This document shows, one piece after another, positions 13,925 through 28,229 of a stretch of 64,000 nt of DNA (its first letter is position 1; the number at the start of each line of letters is the position of its first letter). The notes beneath the pieces were generated by a model, which had not been told where the DNA came from, ran no database searches, and was given only the letters and a program-made list of their open reading frames with translations. The stretch covers positions 56,190-120,189 of the forward strand of contig NW_021638309.1 of NCBI RefSeq assembly GCF_900090045.1. Direction: 5' to 3'. The DNA comes from Plasmodium malariae (Eukaryota; Apicomplexa; Aconoidasida; Haemosporida; Plasmodiidae). Made by a program: the position numbers and the translations under genes.

Positions 13925-16462
13925 ATGGATTCTTGTTTTTCCTCGGTAATATTCATTGCTCTTTATGATGCTTAATTTTATTCATAAGTAATTTATAATA
14001 AAGAAGGTGTTTATACATATCTAATTTAAAAATTATATCTTATATAATTTTTAATAATATTTTTGTTTTTAGTATGTTCCTATTTTCGGGTATGATGCGT
14101 GGAGACTCCGTACAAAACCCGAATTTAAAAAGATTATAACACATGTACAAGAAAAAACTAATTCCTTGAAAAATGAAAAAAATAAGCAAGTTTTCCGGCG
14201 TGTATGCCTAGAATTGGCTGATTATCTAATTAAGAAAAAGAAAGAATCACCACCTTATGAAAGAGAAGATAAGTGGGAATTAGCACTGAAGTACTGGCTA
14301 CAACAATACTATAAAGGGCTAAATAAATATGGCATATGTCCTATGATTTTAAATGAAGATGATAAAAAAGTTTTAGATTTTATATATGAAGCAGAAGATT
14401 TCTGTTCTGAAAAAAAGGGAAAAAAACCAAATTGCATTAATACTGATGAACGTAGTAACAAGAAATGTGATAGTGCATGTTTAAGTAAAATTCAGGCTTA
14501 CAATGCATGGGTTAAAAATAGAAAGGTGTATTTTAAGAATAACAAAGATCTAATTAATAGAAAATGCAAAAATATAAATTCATTATTACCATTTCCAAAA
14601 CGATCTTGCGACGTTCTTAATGATAAAACATTCGAAGAAATTCCTCAGTGCGAAGCCTCGGATCCACCTGTACTTAAGCAAACTGTAAAAAATGAAGAAG
14701 AAGAATCTGCAACGGAACAAGATTTAACTAAAGCTAAAGATGAATCTTCTCAAATATTTCCAATTAATAACGAACAAAAAAATGAAGGCCAGCGTCCGCC
14801 TGCATCTGAACATGAAGAACAACTTCAGAAATCATTTTCAAGTTCTCCAAACATGAAAAATAAAGATGATGTTTCAGAACCTGTACAAACTGAAACATCA
14901 AGTGTTCTAACAGAACCAAAAATTTTACCCCCAGAAATACCTCCAGAAGCTTTATCAACTACTTCAGGTACTGCAATAGCGGAGTCACCCCATTTTCAAG
15001 GGACTATTCCATCGTCTCCTGAAGATTCAGAACCTGTCTCAACTACTTTTGAACGCCATTCACTCTATAAACCTCTAGGTATTACTAATTCTTCCTATTA
15101 TACTATATTTAAAACAATCAAACTAAAAAATACATATATTTAAAAAGATATTATAGGTTCAGAAGAAAATGCTCATAGCCCAAGCATATCATCTATTCTC
15201 ATAAGCTTTATGATTATTATTGTATTTTCCTTTTTTATTAAAGTTAGATAAAACATAAGTATTAAAAATGTTTAAACCATTGAAATATGGCCGTAAGTTA
15301 TTTTAAATATATGCATTTTTTTTCTCTTTCTTAGTACGCTTTAATAGGATTATTAAAAAAAAAAAAAAGCATAAAAAGGAGACAAGTAAAATTACTTCGA
15401 ATACTAAAACCTTCACATTCTAACAGAAAAAAAAAAATTTTAACGCATGATCATCCAGAAAATACAATATATGATGAGGAACAAATCATAAAAAAATTAA
15501 AAATACACGAACATGACATGATAAAAAATATAAAGTCGTCAAAGCAAAAAAAGGATAGATTTAAAACCATTATAGAAGTACATATGGAAGTACTCGAAGA
15601 ATTCAGAAATGAAGAATGGGAACACAAAAAAGGAGAATTTTTAGAGTTATGCCTAGAAGTGTTTGCAGAAGAGGAATATAGAACATATCCTAATTTGAGT
15701 AATGGAGAACTGATAATGGAAAATACTAAAAGTATTAATGACATTGAAAAACAAAAAATTTTATACAATAAATGGATAAAAGAACATAGAAATATTTCTG
15801 AAAAATTAAAAAAAACAGTATGGTTTAAATATTTGAAAAATGAATGGAAAAAAGAAAAAGCTTCCATAAAAGAAACTGAAGAATTAAAAATGAATGTTTC
15901 AATTGAAATTCAAAAAATTTCATTTTCAGAAAAAGAAAAGGATTTATGGAGAGAGTGGATATCAAAAAATCGTATGATTATAGATCGATTCTTGGAAAAG
16001 GAATGGGATGAAGTATTGACACAAGAATTGCTCAATATGATAGATGAGTGTGTAAATGAAGAATTAAAAAATAATATTTCACTTCTAAATACCAAAGAGG
16101 TACAGCAGAAGGTAAGTTATGAAGAATTATATAAATATATAAAAAAAAAATTACTAGCAAAATTGTGTATACTAGTATTCATGATGGTATTGGAAGAATG
16201 CAAAAAAGAAGATTTTATAGAAAATGAGGGATTACATTTGGATAGTTACATAAATGACTGGACAACAGAAGTAAACCTAGGGAGAAAATCAGAACTTACA
16301 AAAGAAATAATTGAATTTAATGGCAATGTTTTAGAAAATACAGAAAATACAAAAATTCCTGCTTATACAGGGGAGGAAGGTCTTAGACAGGTAATAGAAA
16401 AATGGGTAAGAGTACAAGATACACCCGAGAATTCCATATATAACGAGAACATAGTAGAATAA
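13925..16462 (+). CDS. STP1: STP1 protein (STP1-A, four exons, intact)
   Basis: Surface-associated, SURFIN-related type I membrane protein. Exons: 13925-13945 (MDSCFSS), 14073-15078, 15157-15242, 15335-16462; all introns are GT-AG and the joined frame is open for about 746 aa. Exon 2 is the predicted extracellular part, with cysteines near residues 52 (VCLELADYL), 96 (YGICPM), 118 (DFC), 128, 139, 143, 172, 186 and 200, then a Glu/Ser/Thr/Pro-rich stalk to about 343. Exon 3 is 86 nt and encodes the membrane helix (SSILISFMIIIVFSFFIK). Exon 4 starts with a basic stretch (KKKKSIKRRQVKLLRIL) and is a Trp-rich cytoplasmic domain with IIEVHMEVLEEFRNEEW. It lacks the FKKKKK methionine seen in the other two copies. 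The start was chosen because the 7-codon exon 1, its GTAATATTC donor and the 127-nt intron match STP1-C. Specific function unknown. Confidence 0.85.
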
Positions 16463-19400
16463 TTTTATTAAATTGTGGGAAAATACATTATATAAATTCA
16501 TAATTCACACCCAAAAAATAATAGAACGAAATTTATGTATAATCGGATGGTGCTTATAAAACATATTTCATACACTTTACGAAATCTAAAGGGATCATTA
16601 ATAAAAGTTTATTAATTAATCAGTAACATAGAAGGGGAAATTAGATATTAAATGTAAAATTTTTAATACAGTTATCTTAAAAATATTCATATTATATATA
16701 CTTATTTTAATTTATGTAATAATAACTATTATAAAGTTATATAATACCTAATATAATATATGTTACAAAATTCTAATAAATATATCTATATATAAATTAA
16801 TACTAATATTTTCCAAAAAGGTTGGAGGAAAAATTAATATTTTGAAAAATAAAAAAAAGCAAAAATAATAATTTTTAAATATTTTTATGAAATCAAAAAA
16901 ATAAAAGCTAAATGTGAATATGTATGTAAATTAAAAAGTACTAAATTCATAAGCTTTAACATTTTTTTAAAACAAAAAGGAAATGAAAGAAAATATAATT
17001 ATTTTGTAGAAATTTTAAAAAACATTATATATCTATTATTTTTGCTCTTTCAGTTAAACCTAAAACTTCATTAATATTATGTTATGTTAATAAAAAATAT
17101 TGACTTACTTTTCATTTACGCTTTAATGATAATTTATATATTTTGACTTTCATCTTTTTTTTTTTTTTTTTGATTTTTGTAATTACAGAATAATTTTTTT
17201 AATTTTTCATCTTAGTTAATAAGATTATTGAATATTTTTTTTTTTTCATATTATTTTTCTATTATAACTGTATATATATATTTAAATTTATAAAATAAAA
17301 TAACATTTGTCTCATAGTGCTAAAGTATAAGATACATTTTGATATGTAATAATTTTTGTTTGTTATCATATACCATAAAAATACGTATATTATAAATTTT
17401 TATATAATTCTTTCTATTAAGCAAATATTATTAGAAACCCATTTTGTTTATTGTTTCGATAAACTAATTAATTCAGAAATAATATTAATAAATAAAATAA
17501 AAAAATATATATTCTACTTATTTATTATAATTATCACGAGAGGGTAATGAAATCATAGTCACAATGCATATATTCATTCTTCTTAATATTATATCCTTAT
17601 AATATATAAAAAAGGTATATTATTATATATTAATAATATTTTATTTAGAAAATAATTTTCTTTAATTAATAATATAAACTTTATCCAAATTTCATGGTTA
17701 TTGAATAGAATCATTTGAATTTAGATATTATCACATTATATTACCATTAAAAAAACGAATGTTCTTTTATAGTACATTATCATAACGTATATAAGAAACT
17801 TTTCAATAAATATTCTTATGCTCTACAACATAAGATAAAGAGCATATACATATTTAATTAATATAAAGCATACATTACAAGCACAATATATATTAGCGTT
17901 TTCTTTTATATTTTTTAAAAGAAATTCGAATACATTTTTTAATTTACCTATAATCTCATAAAACTATTGCGAGTATACTAAATATATATTAAAAACTAAT
18001 AATTCTAAAACAATATTATCATACATAAACCTATAAAAACAACTATAAAGTGATGTAAATGTCATTATATTAATACCTAAATATATTCCATATTATATTT
18101 AATATTTTTTCAAAATGTCTATTTTATTTAAAGAAACATATTTTAAAATTAAAGAAAGACATAATAATATTATAAATAAAAAAATTTGATAAAATGAGAA
18201 AATAATTATATTATTTATATTAATAATAGTAACGTAATAAAATAAGAAGTATCGAATATACATAGAAGAATAATTATTTAAAAGTACTTATTTTAATAAT
18301 TATATAATTATATTAACTTATAAATTATTCGTGAAGACAATTCATTGAATAAATATACGAATAAGAAAAAATAACTTTTCTTTTTTGTTTAACATAATTT
18401 CAAATAAGAATATTTTGTTAGATTGAATAGAATATGGAGAGGATACATTTTTTTATAACATAAAAAGTAATTTCATTATTTTCCTCTTTTACTACTATAT
18501 TTTTCTGTTCTTGAAAATTATTATTGTGTTGATATACAAATATGAATTATTAATTAATACATATTCTAAGAATTGATTAGTGCACAATAAGAATAATTAA
18601 TATTTTTTTGCTTTATTATTAACCCGAATTTCATTTCATTTCAATTAATATAATATAACTGTTACATTTTATTTTTGAAATCTTATAAAACATAACTATA
18701 TTACCTTAAGATTTTTTTGATATTAATAATATGTATTTATAAAAATAATATTATGAGATATTCTACATTAAATATTAGAACATGAATTATGAATTATCAT
18801 GAATTCTTAATAAACCTCTGCCAACATTTACTATATCACTTCCAATATAATATATTACACTAAATATAATAATATATTAATTATATGGCACAGAAAAGGG
18901 AAAAGGGATATAACTTCAACATATTACATATTGGTATCTATGTAAATTTAATTTATTAATATGTTCATTAAATATTAAAAAAAATAATAGAAATATATAG
19001 TACATTTATGAATATATGTATATTTCTGTATAAGATATATTTAAGAAAATTTGTCAAAATCCTATTTTTAATACAACTAGTCACAATAATAAAATAATAA
19101 ATAACTATAACTTTTCATTTAATTCTAATTACTTAGAATATATATATTAGTAAACAAATATAAGTAATCCATTCTAAAAAATAATATTATTTCATTATAT
19201 ATTTATAATTCCCGAAATCTGCCATTAAATAAAAAAAAAAAAAGTAGTTTGTTAAAAAGTCTTAAGTAATAAATATATTATATAATATATTTCTAATAAA
19301 ACTTATGTTATATAATAAATGTTGTGATTTTTTTTTTGAGCAAAATATACGTAATATAGCATAATACATTCACTTCTTTTGATTATATACAAAAATAAAC

Positions 19401-19886
19401 ATTTTTATTTTCAACATAATATCAACAAAGTAACTTACTCATCACGTCTACCTTTAATTATTTTAGAATTGAACAAGGTAAAAATAGAACATAGGTATTT
19501 TTCATTTAAAATATAAATTGTAATATAGAATAATTTAAATTACATTAATTTTTATATTATATATTAATTTTGATTCAATACATAAATATTTAATAACAAT
19601 TTACTTTAAATACTCAACTATATATATTAAGCAATAATATTTATCTATTTTTAAACAACAATTTATAGTACAAAATGAAAAACATTAAAACATTTAAATC
19701 TACAAAAAAGATAAAAACTTAATTTATTAATCTTCGTACAAAAATGATATCTTATACACATGTGTATTTATAAAATTATATATATAATAAATAATACTAT
19801 AAAGCATATAGCAGTGTAGATATTACATATAATACATTCTATTAATAATTAATTTATGTGAAAATTCAAATTACTCATTGTTCATT
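16463..19886. other. Intergenic region, no gene seen
   Basis: The 3' flank of STP1-A on the left and of a fam-m gene on the right. The longest open stretch (17356-17547) is low-complexity Ile/Lys/Tyr/Phe and looks like chance. Nothing else is supported. Confidence 0.45.
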
Positions 19887-20761
19887 TTACTCCATCATCA
19901 ACTTAATTTTTTGATATTTTTCATTATTTCTTAAGATCTTGTAAATAGCTATTATAATCAAGATTGCTAACATAATGAACGTTACTAAAAATAATAATAT
20001 ATAAGCATTTCTTTCACTACCTAAATCTAGCGTACTTTTAAGAAAAGATAAAATATCATTTCCTATTTCGCTACCACCGGAAAAATCAAATGCCCTGGAT
20101 ACCGGTAATCCTATTCCCAATAGAAAAAAAACGAGAAATATGGAAATTCCAAATTTATAACTTCTAAATTTTATTTTTTTTAAAGATATATCACCAATTC
20201 TCTTCTTTTTTTCTAGAAAAGTATCATAATCTTTTTTTTTTACCCATTTCTTTTGAAAATGGAAATGTTTTCCATCAAACATTCCATTATTATAATCTAT
20301 AACTTCTGTGTAATATTGTGCTTTATTTAATGAACATTTATATGATTGATTATTTTTTCTCTTAGTCCCTCCTTCATTAGTAGATGTGATTTTTTCTCCA
20401 ATGACTTCATTATTGGGAAACTTTCCTTTTAACCATAAATTATTTGAATCCTTATCCTCTTTATGTTTTGATAGTAATCTATAATTTCTTGTATATGCTT
20501 CCCTGTCATAGATACACATTCCATCCAAGGATTTGTTAAATATATACTAAAAACTCAAAGTAAATATATATGTTTAATAAGAATAAATAAACTAATTGTA
20601 AAATATTATTTTAATAAGTGTAAAACAGGAAATATATAAATAATAATAAATATACTTTTTTGATGACTTTATACCACATGATTATTAAAATTGCATATCC
20701 ATGATAGAATGGCAAACATGCCAATTCTAATAAATATGTTTAGCTTAATTTTGTTATCCAT
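19887..20761 (-). CDS. fam-m protein (two exons, intact)
   Basis: Predicted exported membrane protein of the fam-m family, about 248 aa. Exon 1 is 20675-20761 (MDNKIKLNIFIRIGMFAIL..., 29 codons, donor GTATAA). The intron is 128 nt; exon 2 is 19887-20546 (acceptor TAG). RNYRLLSK puts RLLSK at residues 52-56. SLNKAQYYTEVIDYNNG and FDGKHFHF (119-126) are the family signature, followed by KKWVKKKDYDTFLEKKKRI. Hydrophobic helices lie near 161-181 and 211-231, and the C-terminus is basic, NNEKYQKIKLMME. Exon 1, without which there is no signal segment, was assigned from its fixed length and phase shared with the other fam loci. It forms a same-strand pair with the fam-l gene at 24298. Function is unknown beyond likely export to the infected red cell. 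Confidence 0.85.
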
Positions 20762-23700
20762 TCTAAACTTCTTTAACACTATAATATATTATTGAAAAAA
20801 TTAACCATAATATAATGTATTTCCAATAACAAACAATTCTATACTTACTTAAAAATTTTATTTTTACTCTTCTATTATAAATACATAAAAAAAAATACAA
20901 AAATATAATTGATTATAACATATATAAAAAGTAAAATTATATTAAAAATATGTTATTTAAAATATAACATAATATTATTTAAAAATAAAAGTAAGTTTCA
21001 TAAAAATAAATTAATTAGAACTAATTCAAAAATATTTTAATATATATTTAATTTAAGATAGAGTATTAATTAGTAATATATTTTATTAATTATTTTTAGA
21101 ATAAACTTAGAAATAAATATGTGAATTCTTATTATATGTAAACACTGAGTTTGTCTATTATAGAGAATGTAGGGAACATATGAATAACATATTCCCATAT
21201 ATATTAACATAAAAATTACTAATTTTAGGGATGTTATCCCAATAATAATTCTGAATTCGTAAACATTGAATTTATGAAAAACGGGTTATATTTATAAAAC
21301 ATTAATTATTATAATAATATAATAACTGAAATAATAATTTATTGAAACAGCAATTGTATTATGATGATTATAATACATGCATTACTTTCTCATCAAAAAG
21401 AATATATTATTTTGTATAATTCTTTTAAAATGATGAATATATAATATATCAACAAATCTATTAAGAAATATCCCTTATAGAAGCAAATAAGAACTTATTT
21501 TTTATATTTGTACCATTATTTTTAAAAATTACAATTATTAATTTAGTTTAATTAATTCCGTCACTTATAAATGAATAATCATTATATTCAGCTATATTAT
21601 TTTTTAATTGTTTTTTTAACATATATAAATTTATATAATATACAACTGTAGTAAAAAAGTATAAGAAATAAAATCCGCTGAAGTAAAAATTTTTATAGAA
21701 GTATTACAAGCAATTATATTAATTAAAGAATATTTCAATTTAAATATATTTACAAATAGGTATGATATGTATAGTGTATAATTTTCCCATAAAAAATAAG
21801 AAAGTACAGTATAATTTACTAAAATGCATGTTTTGTTAATTTTGCTTTTGTTATTTTTACGATTTTCATGTTATGTTTTAGATATTCCTTTATGAATTAG
21901 TAATGTTATGAATATAATTCAGAGTAGAACCTTAATAAGTCAATATAAACAGAATAACAAATAATATTTTATTAAATAAACTATTAACAACAATAAATTT
22001 GATACCCCAATATTTATTTTTTTATGTGTAAATATAACAGTGATATTTATTAATATATTATACGCACAATAAATATTTGTAATAGCCTAAAATATTATGT
22101 TAAATTATAATTCTCATTAAAAAATATTATTTTTACAAGGTAACATTAAAAAAAAGTGAAAATATTACAACAGTTAAAGTCATTGCATTCATATAGTTTT
22201 ACATTAATTATACATTTATCTTAATATATATGAAGGCTTCTTTTTATCTACCCTTAATGGTTACATGATTTGAACATTTTATATTTTAAATAGATAGTAA
22301 TATTTCTATATAAAACATAATGCAACCTATTTTGAAAACCAATAATAACTAATATATATATTATAAATTTAATTACGAGAAATCAACTCACTATATATTA
22401 TAATCGTTTAAACAATAAATTATAAATATACTTTTTCTTTTTTGGTAATATTTGTGATTTCTAAATATTTTTTTAGCCTTATCGTTTAAAAATAATCCAT
22501 ATTTTTTTAAAATATATATGATTTTACTTATTTAACCGTTAATATACAAATATGTTAATATCCTTATAAAATATATATTGTTGTCCTTATTAAAAATTTA
22601 TACCAGAAAAGATTATAGTATTATAAATGTATATTTTCATAAATCTCTTATTTTATATTCCATTGTCTGTACTTTCAATAATATTTGTTTCAATTCTTTC
22701 TTTTAATTTAATTTTTTATACAAAATATTGCATTTTATTAGATAACGTATTCAAAACTATAATTACATAGAGTAGTTCATTTTTTTTCTTCAATATCATT
22801 ATCTAAAATGTATTAAAATTATTTTTACATTTACATAGGATATATTGCTACTTTTTTTTTTTATTTTGGAACAGTAAATAATTCTTTAATATTTTAAGTA
22901 TAAAATTATTATATTTATTTAATGAAAACGTACACAAATAAATATATAAATTCTTTTTAATGGATCAAATTAAAACAACTGTATTCAAAAAAAAAAAAAA
23001 AGTAATGTACTCATGAAACTTTTCTAAAAAAATAATACTTTTTTTATAATTTTATTTTATTTAAAAAACAAGCATTGTTAATATAGATTAACTAGAAATT
23101 CTCAACTGAAATTAAATATATTTTTATTCATCTTTAAATATTAATAACTATTTACATAATATACTGATTGCCATAAAAATTAAGGAAATACATATAAAAA
23201 ACACTCTCACATTATTATATTAATGTATAAATATTATATATTTTCTTATTTCCCCTAATAATAATTTATTTTTGTTTTGTAGATATGAATGTATTTAAAA
23301 TCTAACGATGATTAAAAAAAAAAAAAAAGGTGCCTATGTATATTATTAATTAATATTTGATTACATTTACTTCATTAAATTAAACTTTATATATTGTAAA
23401 AAATATAAAATATATATTCTCTATATGTAAAGTATTAATATAGTATATATTTATTTAATTTTTACCACATATAAATGACACTTTAATTCACAAGTATAAC
23501 AAAATAATAAATCGTGATAACTGTCCATTTAATTCTGAATACATAGAATTATTGAGTTGTTGAACTATTATATGTGGCCTAAATTTAATAATAATATTTT
23601 ATTATTTATTTGTAATTTGTTTTTTTTATCATTAAAAAAAAAAATTAATAACCTTTGAAAAGTGTTTTACAATGAAATTGTTCCATAAAGTATTTCTCAT

Positions 23701-24297
23701 AAAACGTATTCTGCGTAATAAATATAATGTTTTATTTTATGAAATATATATATTTACATTAATACAACGGAATATATTTCCGTCATGTCATTGAAAACAA
23801 AATAGGACATATAATAATTTAATTTAAATCTTGTCAAACATTTTCTAAATAAAGTCTACAAATAATCATTTTAAACTAGAAAATGATAAAATAATATAAA
23901 TAAGTATTGTTCATAGTTAAAATAAAAATTAACACATGATATCAATAAAATTATATAAATTTCCATAATGTATATTAATTATAACGCACAAAAACATATT
24001 TATCCTAGGAATATATGAAAATATACATATATAAATATTAAGACAGAATTGTGAATAAATCTCAGACAATACCTTAAACTATAAATTGAAAGATATTAAA
24101 ACATTAAAAATTACAAACAAAAAATACGAATATACTTTTATACTGCTGCGTATGAATTAAACCAGTTATATTAACATAAATCTATAAAATTTAGTAAGTT
24201 ATAAGTATATATATTGTGAATACCATTTAAAATATCAAATGTGTTAGTTCATATGGATGGTTTCATTACAGTAATGAAAAATTGCTTATTATTCATT
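20762..24297. other. Intergenic region between fam-m and fam-l
   Basis: Holds the fam-m 5' flank with its conserved element (21150-21200) and the 3' flank of the next fam-l gene. In between are AT-rich sequence, homopolymers and no coding evidence. Confidence 0.45.
21150..21200 (-). promoter_or_regulatory. Conserved fam upstream element, copy 3
   Basis: Contains TTGTCTATTATAGAGAATGT then AGGGAACATATGAATAAC, 389 bp upstream of the fam-m ATG at 20761. It is more diverged than copies 1 and 4 but keeps the position. Regulatory role inferred. Confidence 0.4.
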
Positions 24298-25343
24298 TTA
24301 ACTTTTCCTGAATTTAATTTTTTCATATTTTTTAACTTTTTTATGATAATAAACAAGTCCTGATATAAGAATTATACTTAATATAAAGATAGGTACAAAA
24401 TATATAAGAAATCCCAAAAATCCTGAAACACAGTAATTCCTCACTTCTTTTGTACTTGAGTTTTCTAACAAAACTTGTGTAAACTTTTTTAAAGGTGATT
24501 TCTCCAACCACATATACAAAATTGCTAGAGCCGGAGAAGTGTCACTTTTAAAGATCTTATTAAGATCTCGAACATTTGTAAGATATGAATATCCTTTAAG
24601 ATCACCAACACCTACGGCAGGTGAAATAAGAACTATTACTTTAAGCAAACCATGTGTAAGCCCACATCCACAAAAATTATCTAATATGAATGATATCGCT
24701 AACACAAAAAGCAGTAATATTGGTAAGGCTATTCGTAATCCGCATTTTTTAATCATTATTTTTTTGTAAATCTTATCACTAATTGTTTTGTTGTTTTTGA
24801 GAAAATCTACGTAATCAAGTTCTTTGAAGATTTTTTTTTCTAAATGGGAATATTTTTTCGTTTCAAATATACAAGATTTATTTTTCACATCTTTATTATG
24901 TCTTCTTTTATTTCCTTGTGAACTCCCATTTAACTGTTTAGTTTTTCCCGAGGAATATTTTACATTATTAAATATATCATTAACATTGTTCAGTCTATTT
25001 GGTATCTCTTCTTTTAAATACAAAATAGGTGTATTATTATCCTGCATATATTTTGCCAGTAAACGGTTATTTCTTGCGTATAACCTTCTATGTTGTTTGT
25101 AGCATTCAACCAAAGATTTACCTTGCCTACTCTGAAAAAATAGAAAAAAATTATTATTTAATCAAATGAATAAATTCTCAGTAAAATAAAACACTAACAA
25201 TAGTAAAACATCAAAAGATAAATAATACATATATACTTAGAAGTCATTATCATAACCATATAAATGTAAAAATGACATATCCAAGTTAAAAGTATAAAGA
25301 TAGAAATTTTAATATATAAGAATGACTTAAATTTTTGTTCCAT
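24298..25343 (-). CDS. fam-l protein (two exons, intact)
   Basis: Predicted exported fam-l membrane protein, about 306 aa, the longest fam product in the window. Exon 1 is 25257-25343 (MEQKFKSFLYIKISIFILL..., donor GTTATG), the intron 125 nt, exon 2 24298-25131 (acceptor CAG). RLLAK is at residues 52-56. CIFETKKYSHLEKKIFKELD precedes helix 1 (near 161-181, IALPILLLFVLAISFIL). A variable loop of about 85 residues follows, then helix 2 (near 268-290) and the basic tail YYHKKVKKYEKIKFRKS. The loop between the helices is longer than in the other fam-l copies here and contains a short Cys-rich spot (FCGCG). The start was chosen by the conserved 29-codon exon 1. It pairs with the fam-m at 19887 on the same strand. 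Confidence 0.87.
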
Positions 25344-27429
25344 AATATAAGTATTTAATACGCTAATAAACGCAGAAATGATATAACTAGCAATAATATA
25401 ATATAATTTTAATGATATAGAACCCTATTATTATTTATTTAATTTTTTTTTTTTTTTTGATAAAATTATAAAAAATATTGTATAATTACAATTTGTTTTA
25501 CAGTGAAAAAGGGAAATATAACTTCAAAAATATAATCTAAAATTGTTATGTTAATATTATTTATAAAAATGTAACATTACAAAATATACTATAAATATAA
25601 TTCGTCAATAAATATTCAAAGTATATAAGTTATTTATTAAATACAGTAAATTAATTAAATAATAATTTTTTTAATTTACAAAATAAAATAAAAAATTATA
25701 TATATGTTTTCATAATATGTCCAAGTATGGAATATATAGAAAATATAGAATGTAGAGAACATACATAATACGTTATTCTGTATATTGAGTAAAGTATAAC
25801 TCATTTAGTTGATGTATCCTTATTAATTTGTATATCTTTTTATTTTATATATCATGGAAAAACTGGTTATTCCCATAATATTATTAATAAATTTAATAAT
25901 ACAATAATAAATGAAGAAAACAACATTTATTACAACTTTTCTTTTTATTCTCTTCGTCGTATATTTGTTAATTCTTTTATAATAATACACTTTATATTAT
26001 GATTTATAATGTATTTATAACATCAAATTTATAGTATATGAACTACTAGAAAAGTATATATTTGGAAGATATATAAGAACTGATCATTTACTTCCTTAAT
26101 ATAAATATTGAAGGTTATAGTATTTAATTAAATATTATTTATACTATTATGTCTATAAGAAATGTTTATAAATTCATCGACCTTTTTTATATTACCTTTT
26201 TCTTTTTTAATGTTATATACATATTTATAAGAAATATAATAAAAAATTATTAAATATTTATAGAGAAATTTTGTACAAGGTATATTACATAAAAACATTA
26301 TAGTTAATATAATTTAGTTATTTAATTAATTCGATAGCAAAGTCAATATAATTTTTTTTTATCAATATATGTTTCACATATAATTAATTTTTTAAAAATG
26401 TTCTTAGCACAAAAAATTACATAACATAAAAAGTAATCGTATAAATTTTTAAAACTCTAAATAAAAATAATCTTTCAAGAATTCTTAAATCGATAATCTT
26501 CTATTAATAATTTAAACTTTAAAAAAGAATTATATACTAATGTATTCATAATTTCATACTCGCACAAAAAAAAAATATCTACTGAAAATATCTTTATATC
26601 AAATAAGTTATAAAACATATATTTCACATAATAGTTTTTTTATAAATATGACTTGCTATATTTACTTTTACATAAAAAATACATATAAACACGAGAACAG
26701 ATATGTTTTTGATTTTAATATACGAAGAACAACGTAATATAATGAAAATTAAACTAATGTATTAAATATGTTTTTAAATGTTCATTCAAGTGATCACATA
26801 GAACAATAAAAAAAAAAAAATTATATAATTTTTAAAAATATTAATTAATTCACTAGGATAGAGAAGTTATATTAAGCCTAATTTTATAAATTAATTTAAA
26901 CGATCTCATACTTATCACAATGTAAATAGACATGATACATATTGTACGTATCATTTTTTTTTATAAAGCAAATATGTATATTATGAATATTGAGAAATAT
27001 CAATTTTACTTTTATATGCTTAGAAAAATATATATTTATATACAATTCATAAGAGTATTAAATTACCTCAGAAAATGATTCATTATTATAATAGAACTAA
27101 TGTATAAACATGCAAAATGTTAAAACTATTTAATATATTTTTTTCTACTTTTATGTATCCATATATATTTATATAATATTCAGTGCTCATAAGAAAAAAT
27201 TTATAATTATGAAACGATTTCTGTTGCTAAGAATATAATTCCATTAAGTATAAAGAAAAACTTCATTAGATGTATGAAGAATATTATTTATAAAAACAAT
27301 ATTTGAAATGTAAATAGGATATAACTAATTTTCTCAAACACCAACTATGTATTTTATAAAATTTACAAGTACATAAATGGTCATTAAACTACAAAATAAA
27401 GTAACTAAGTTCATTGTAGTTGTACCTCT
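25344..27429. other. Intergenic region upstream of fam-l
   Basis: Contains the fam-l 5' flank and its conserved element (25725-25790). The remaining AT-rich sequence shows no supported gene up to relic A. Confidence 0.45.
25725..25790 (-). promoter_or_regulatory. Conserved fam upstream element, copy 4
   Basis: Contains TGGAATATATAGAAAATATA, GAATGTAGAGAACATAC, then TTATTCTGTATATTGAG, 382 bp upstream of the fam-l ATG (25343). This copy and copy 1 also share AAATAAAATAAAAAA about 45-55 bp nearer the gene. Regulatory role inferred. Confidence 0.5.
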
Positions 27430-27963
27430 ATCGTTAGAGTAAAATATTGTTCTTCGTAATTTATTCCTTAACAAACAATAAATTTACTAAAGGATTAAGA
27501 AATAAAAAATGTAACAAAAATATTATAAACAAAAGTATTCTTACAAGGTAAGTAATAAAGAGATATCCATACATGCTAAATATTCTATACTTTTTTTCTG
27601 AGTAATATTGGTATATTTCCAATATTATTATATAGAATTAAATCCTCTATATAATTATTTTTCAAAAACAAAAATATATTTATCACCTCAAATGACTAAC
27701 ATATAATAAACACTCATTTCTTGATTAATTTATTTTCCGTAAAATTTGAATTATGTTTGACATTACACTAATCTTTTCATCAATAAGTCTATTCAATATA
27801 ATCACTTTCATTTTCAGAATCATCTTATCCAATTTTAAATAATATATCTTTAATTATATATTATTTGTTCTTTCTCATTTTCTGATAATAATATATCGGT
27901 TGTTGAATTTAAGGTTCCATCTTCACAGTTCTAGTTAACAAAATATTTATCTAGGATACGATT
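27430..27963 (-). pseudogene. Relic A: decayed gene of an unnamed two-helix family
   Basis: No open frame survives, but coding-like segments follow one another on the minus strand. These are NRILDKYFVN, a stop, NCEDGTLNSTTDILLSENEK (27858-27930 region), acidic DDSENESDYIE, DEKISVMSNIIQILRKIN, then QEMSVYYMLVI and GDKYIFVFEK interrupted by stops. A hydrophobic C-terminal part follows (LVRILLFIIFLLHFLFL). The order and several positions match relic B (QEI..., SDKNFFEK LLYREF). I do not recognise the family. RILDK/RKLDR near the N-terminal side of both relics is weakly export-motif-like. The orientation matches the neighbouring fam genes. Alternative: chance AT-rich frames, made less likely by the similarity to relic B. 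Confidence 0.45.
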
Positions 27964-28229
27964 AATGAAAAAAATATATTTTTATTATTTATAATATTAT
28001 AAATGTACATATAATGGAAATTTTCTTATAATACATTTAATTTCAGATATCAAAAATAATAAGTTAAACTCTCAACTATGTTATCATTAGGCCATGCAAT
28101 ATAAATTAGAACATCCCTAAATAAAAAATATAATTCTGATTTTTTACTATAATAAAAGATTACATTTTTTCTTTCATATTAGTATTGTTTAATTTTACAA
28201 TATTTTTAATTAAGAAAAATAATAACAGT

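Noticed and set aside
18425..18450. AATAGAATATGGAGAGGATAC, resembling the fam upstream element; a similar block lies near 57285
   Set aside because: No fam gene, exon 1 or signature lies 350-400 bp away on the expected strand, and the matches are short enough to be chance.
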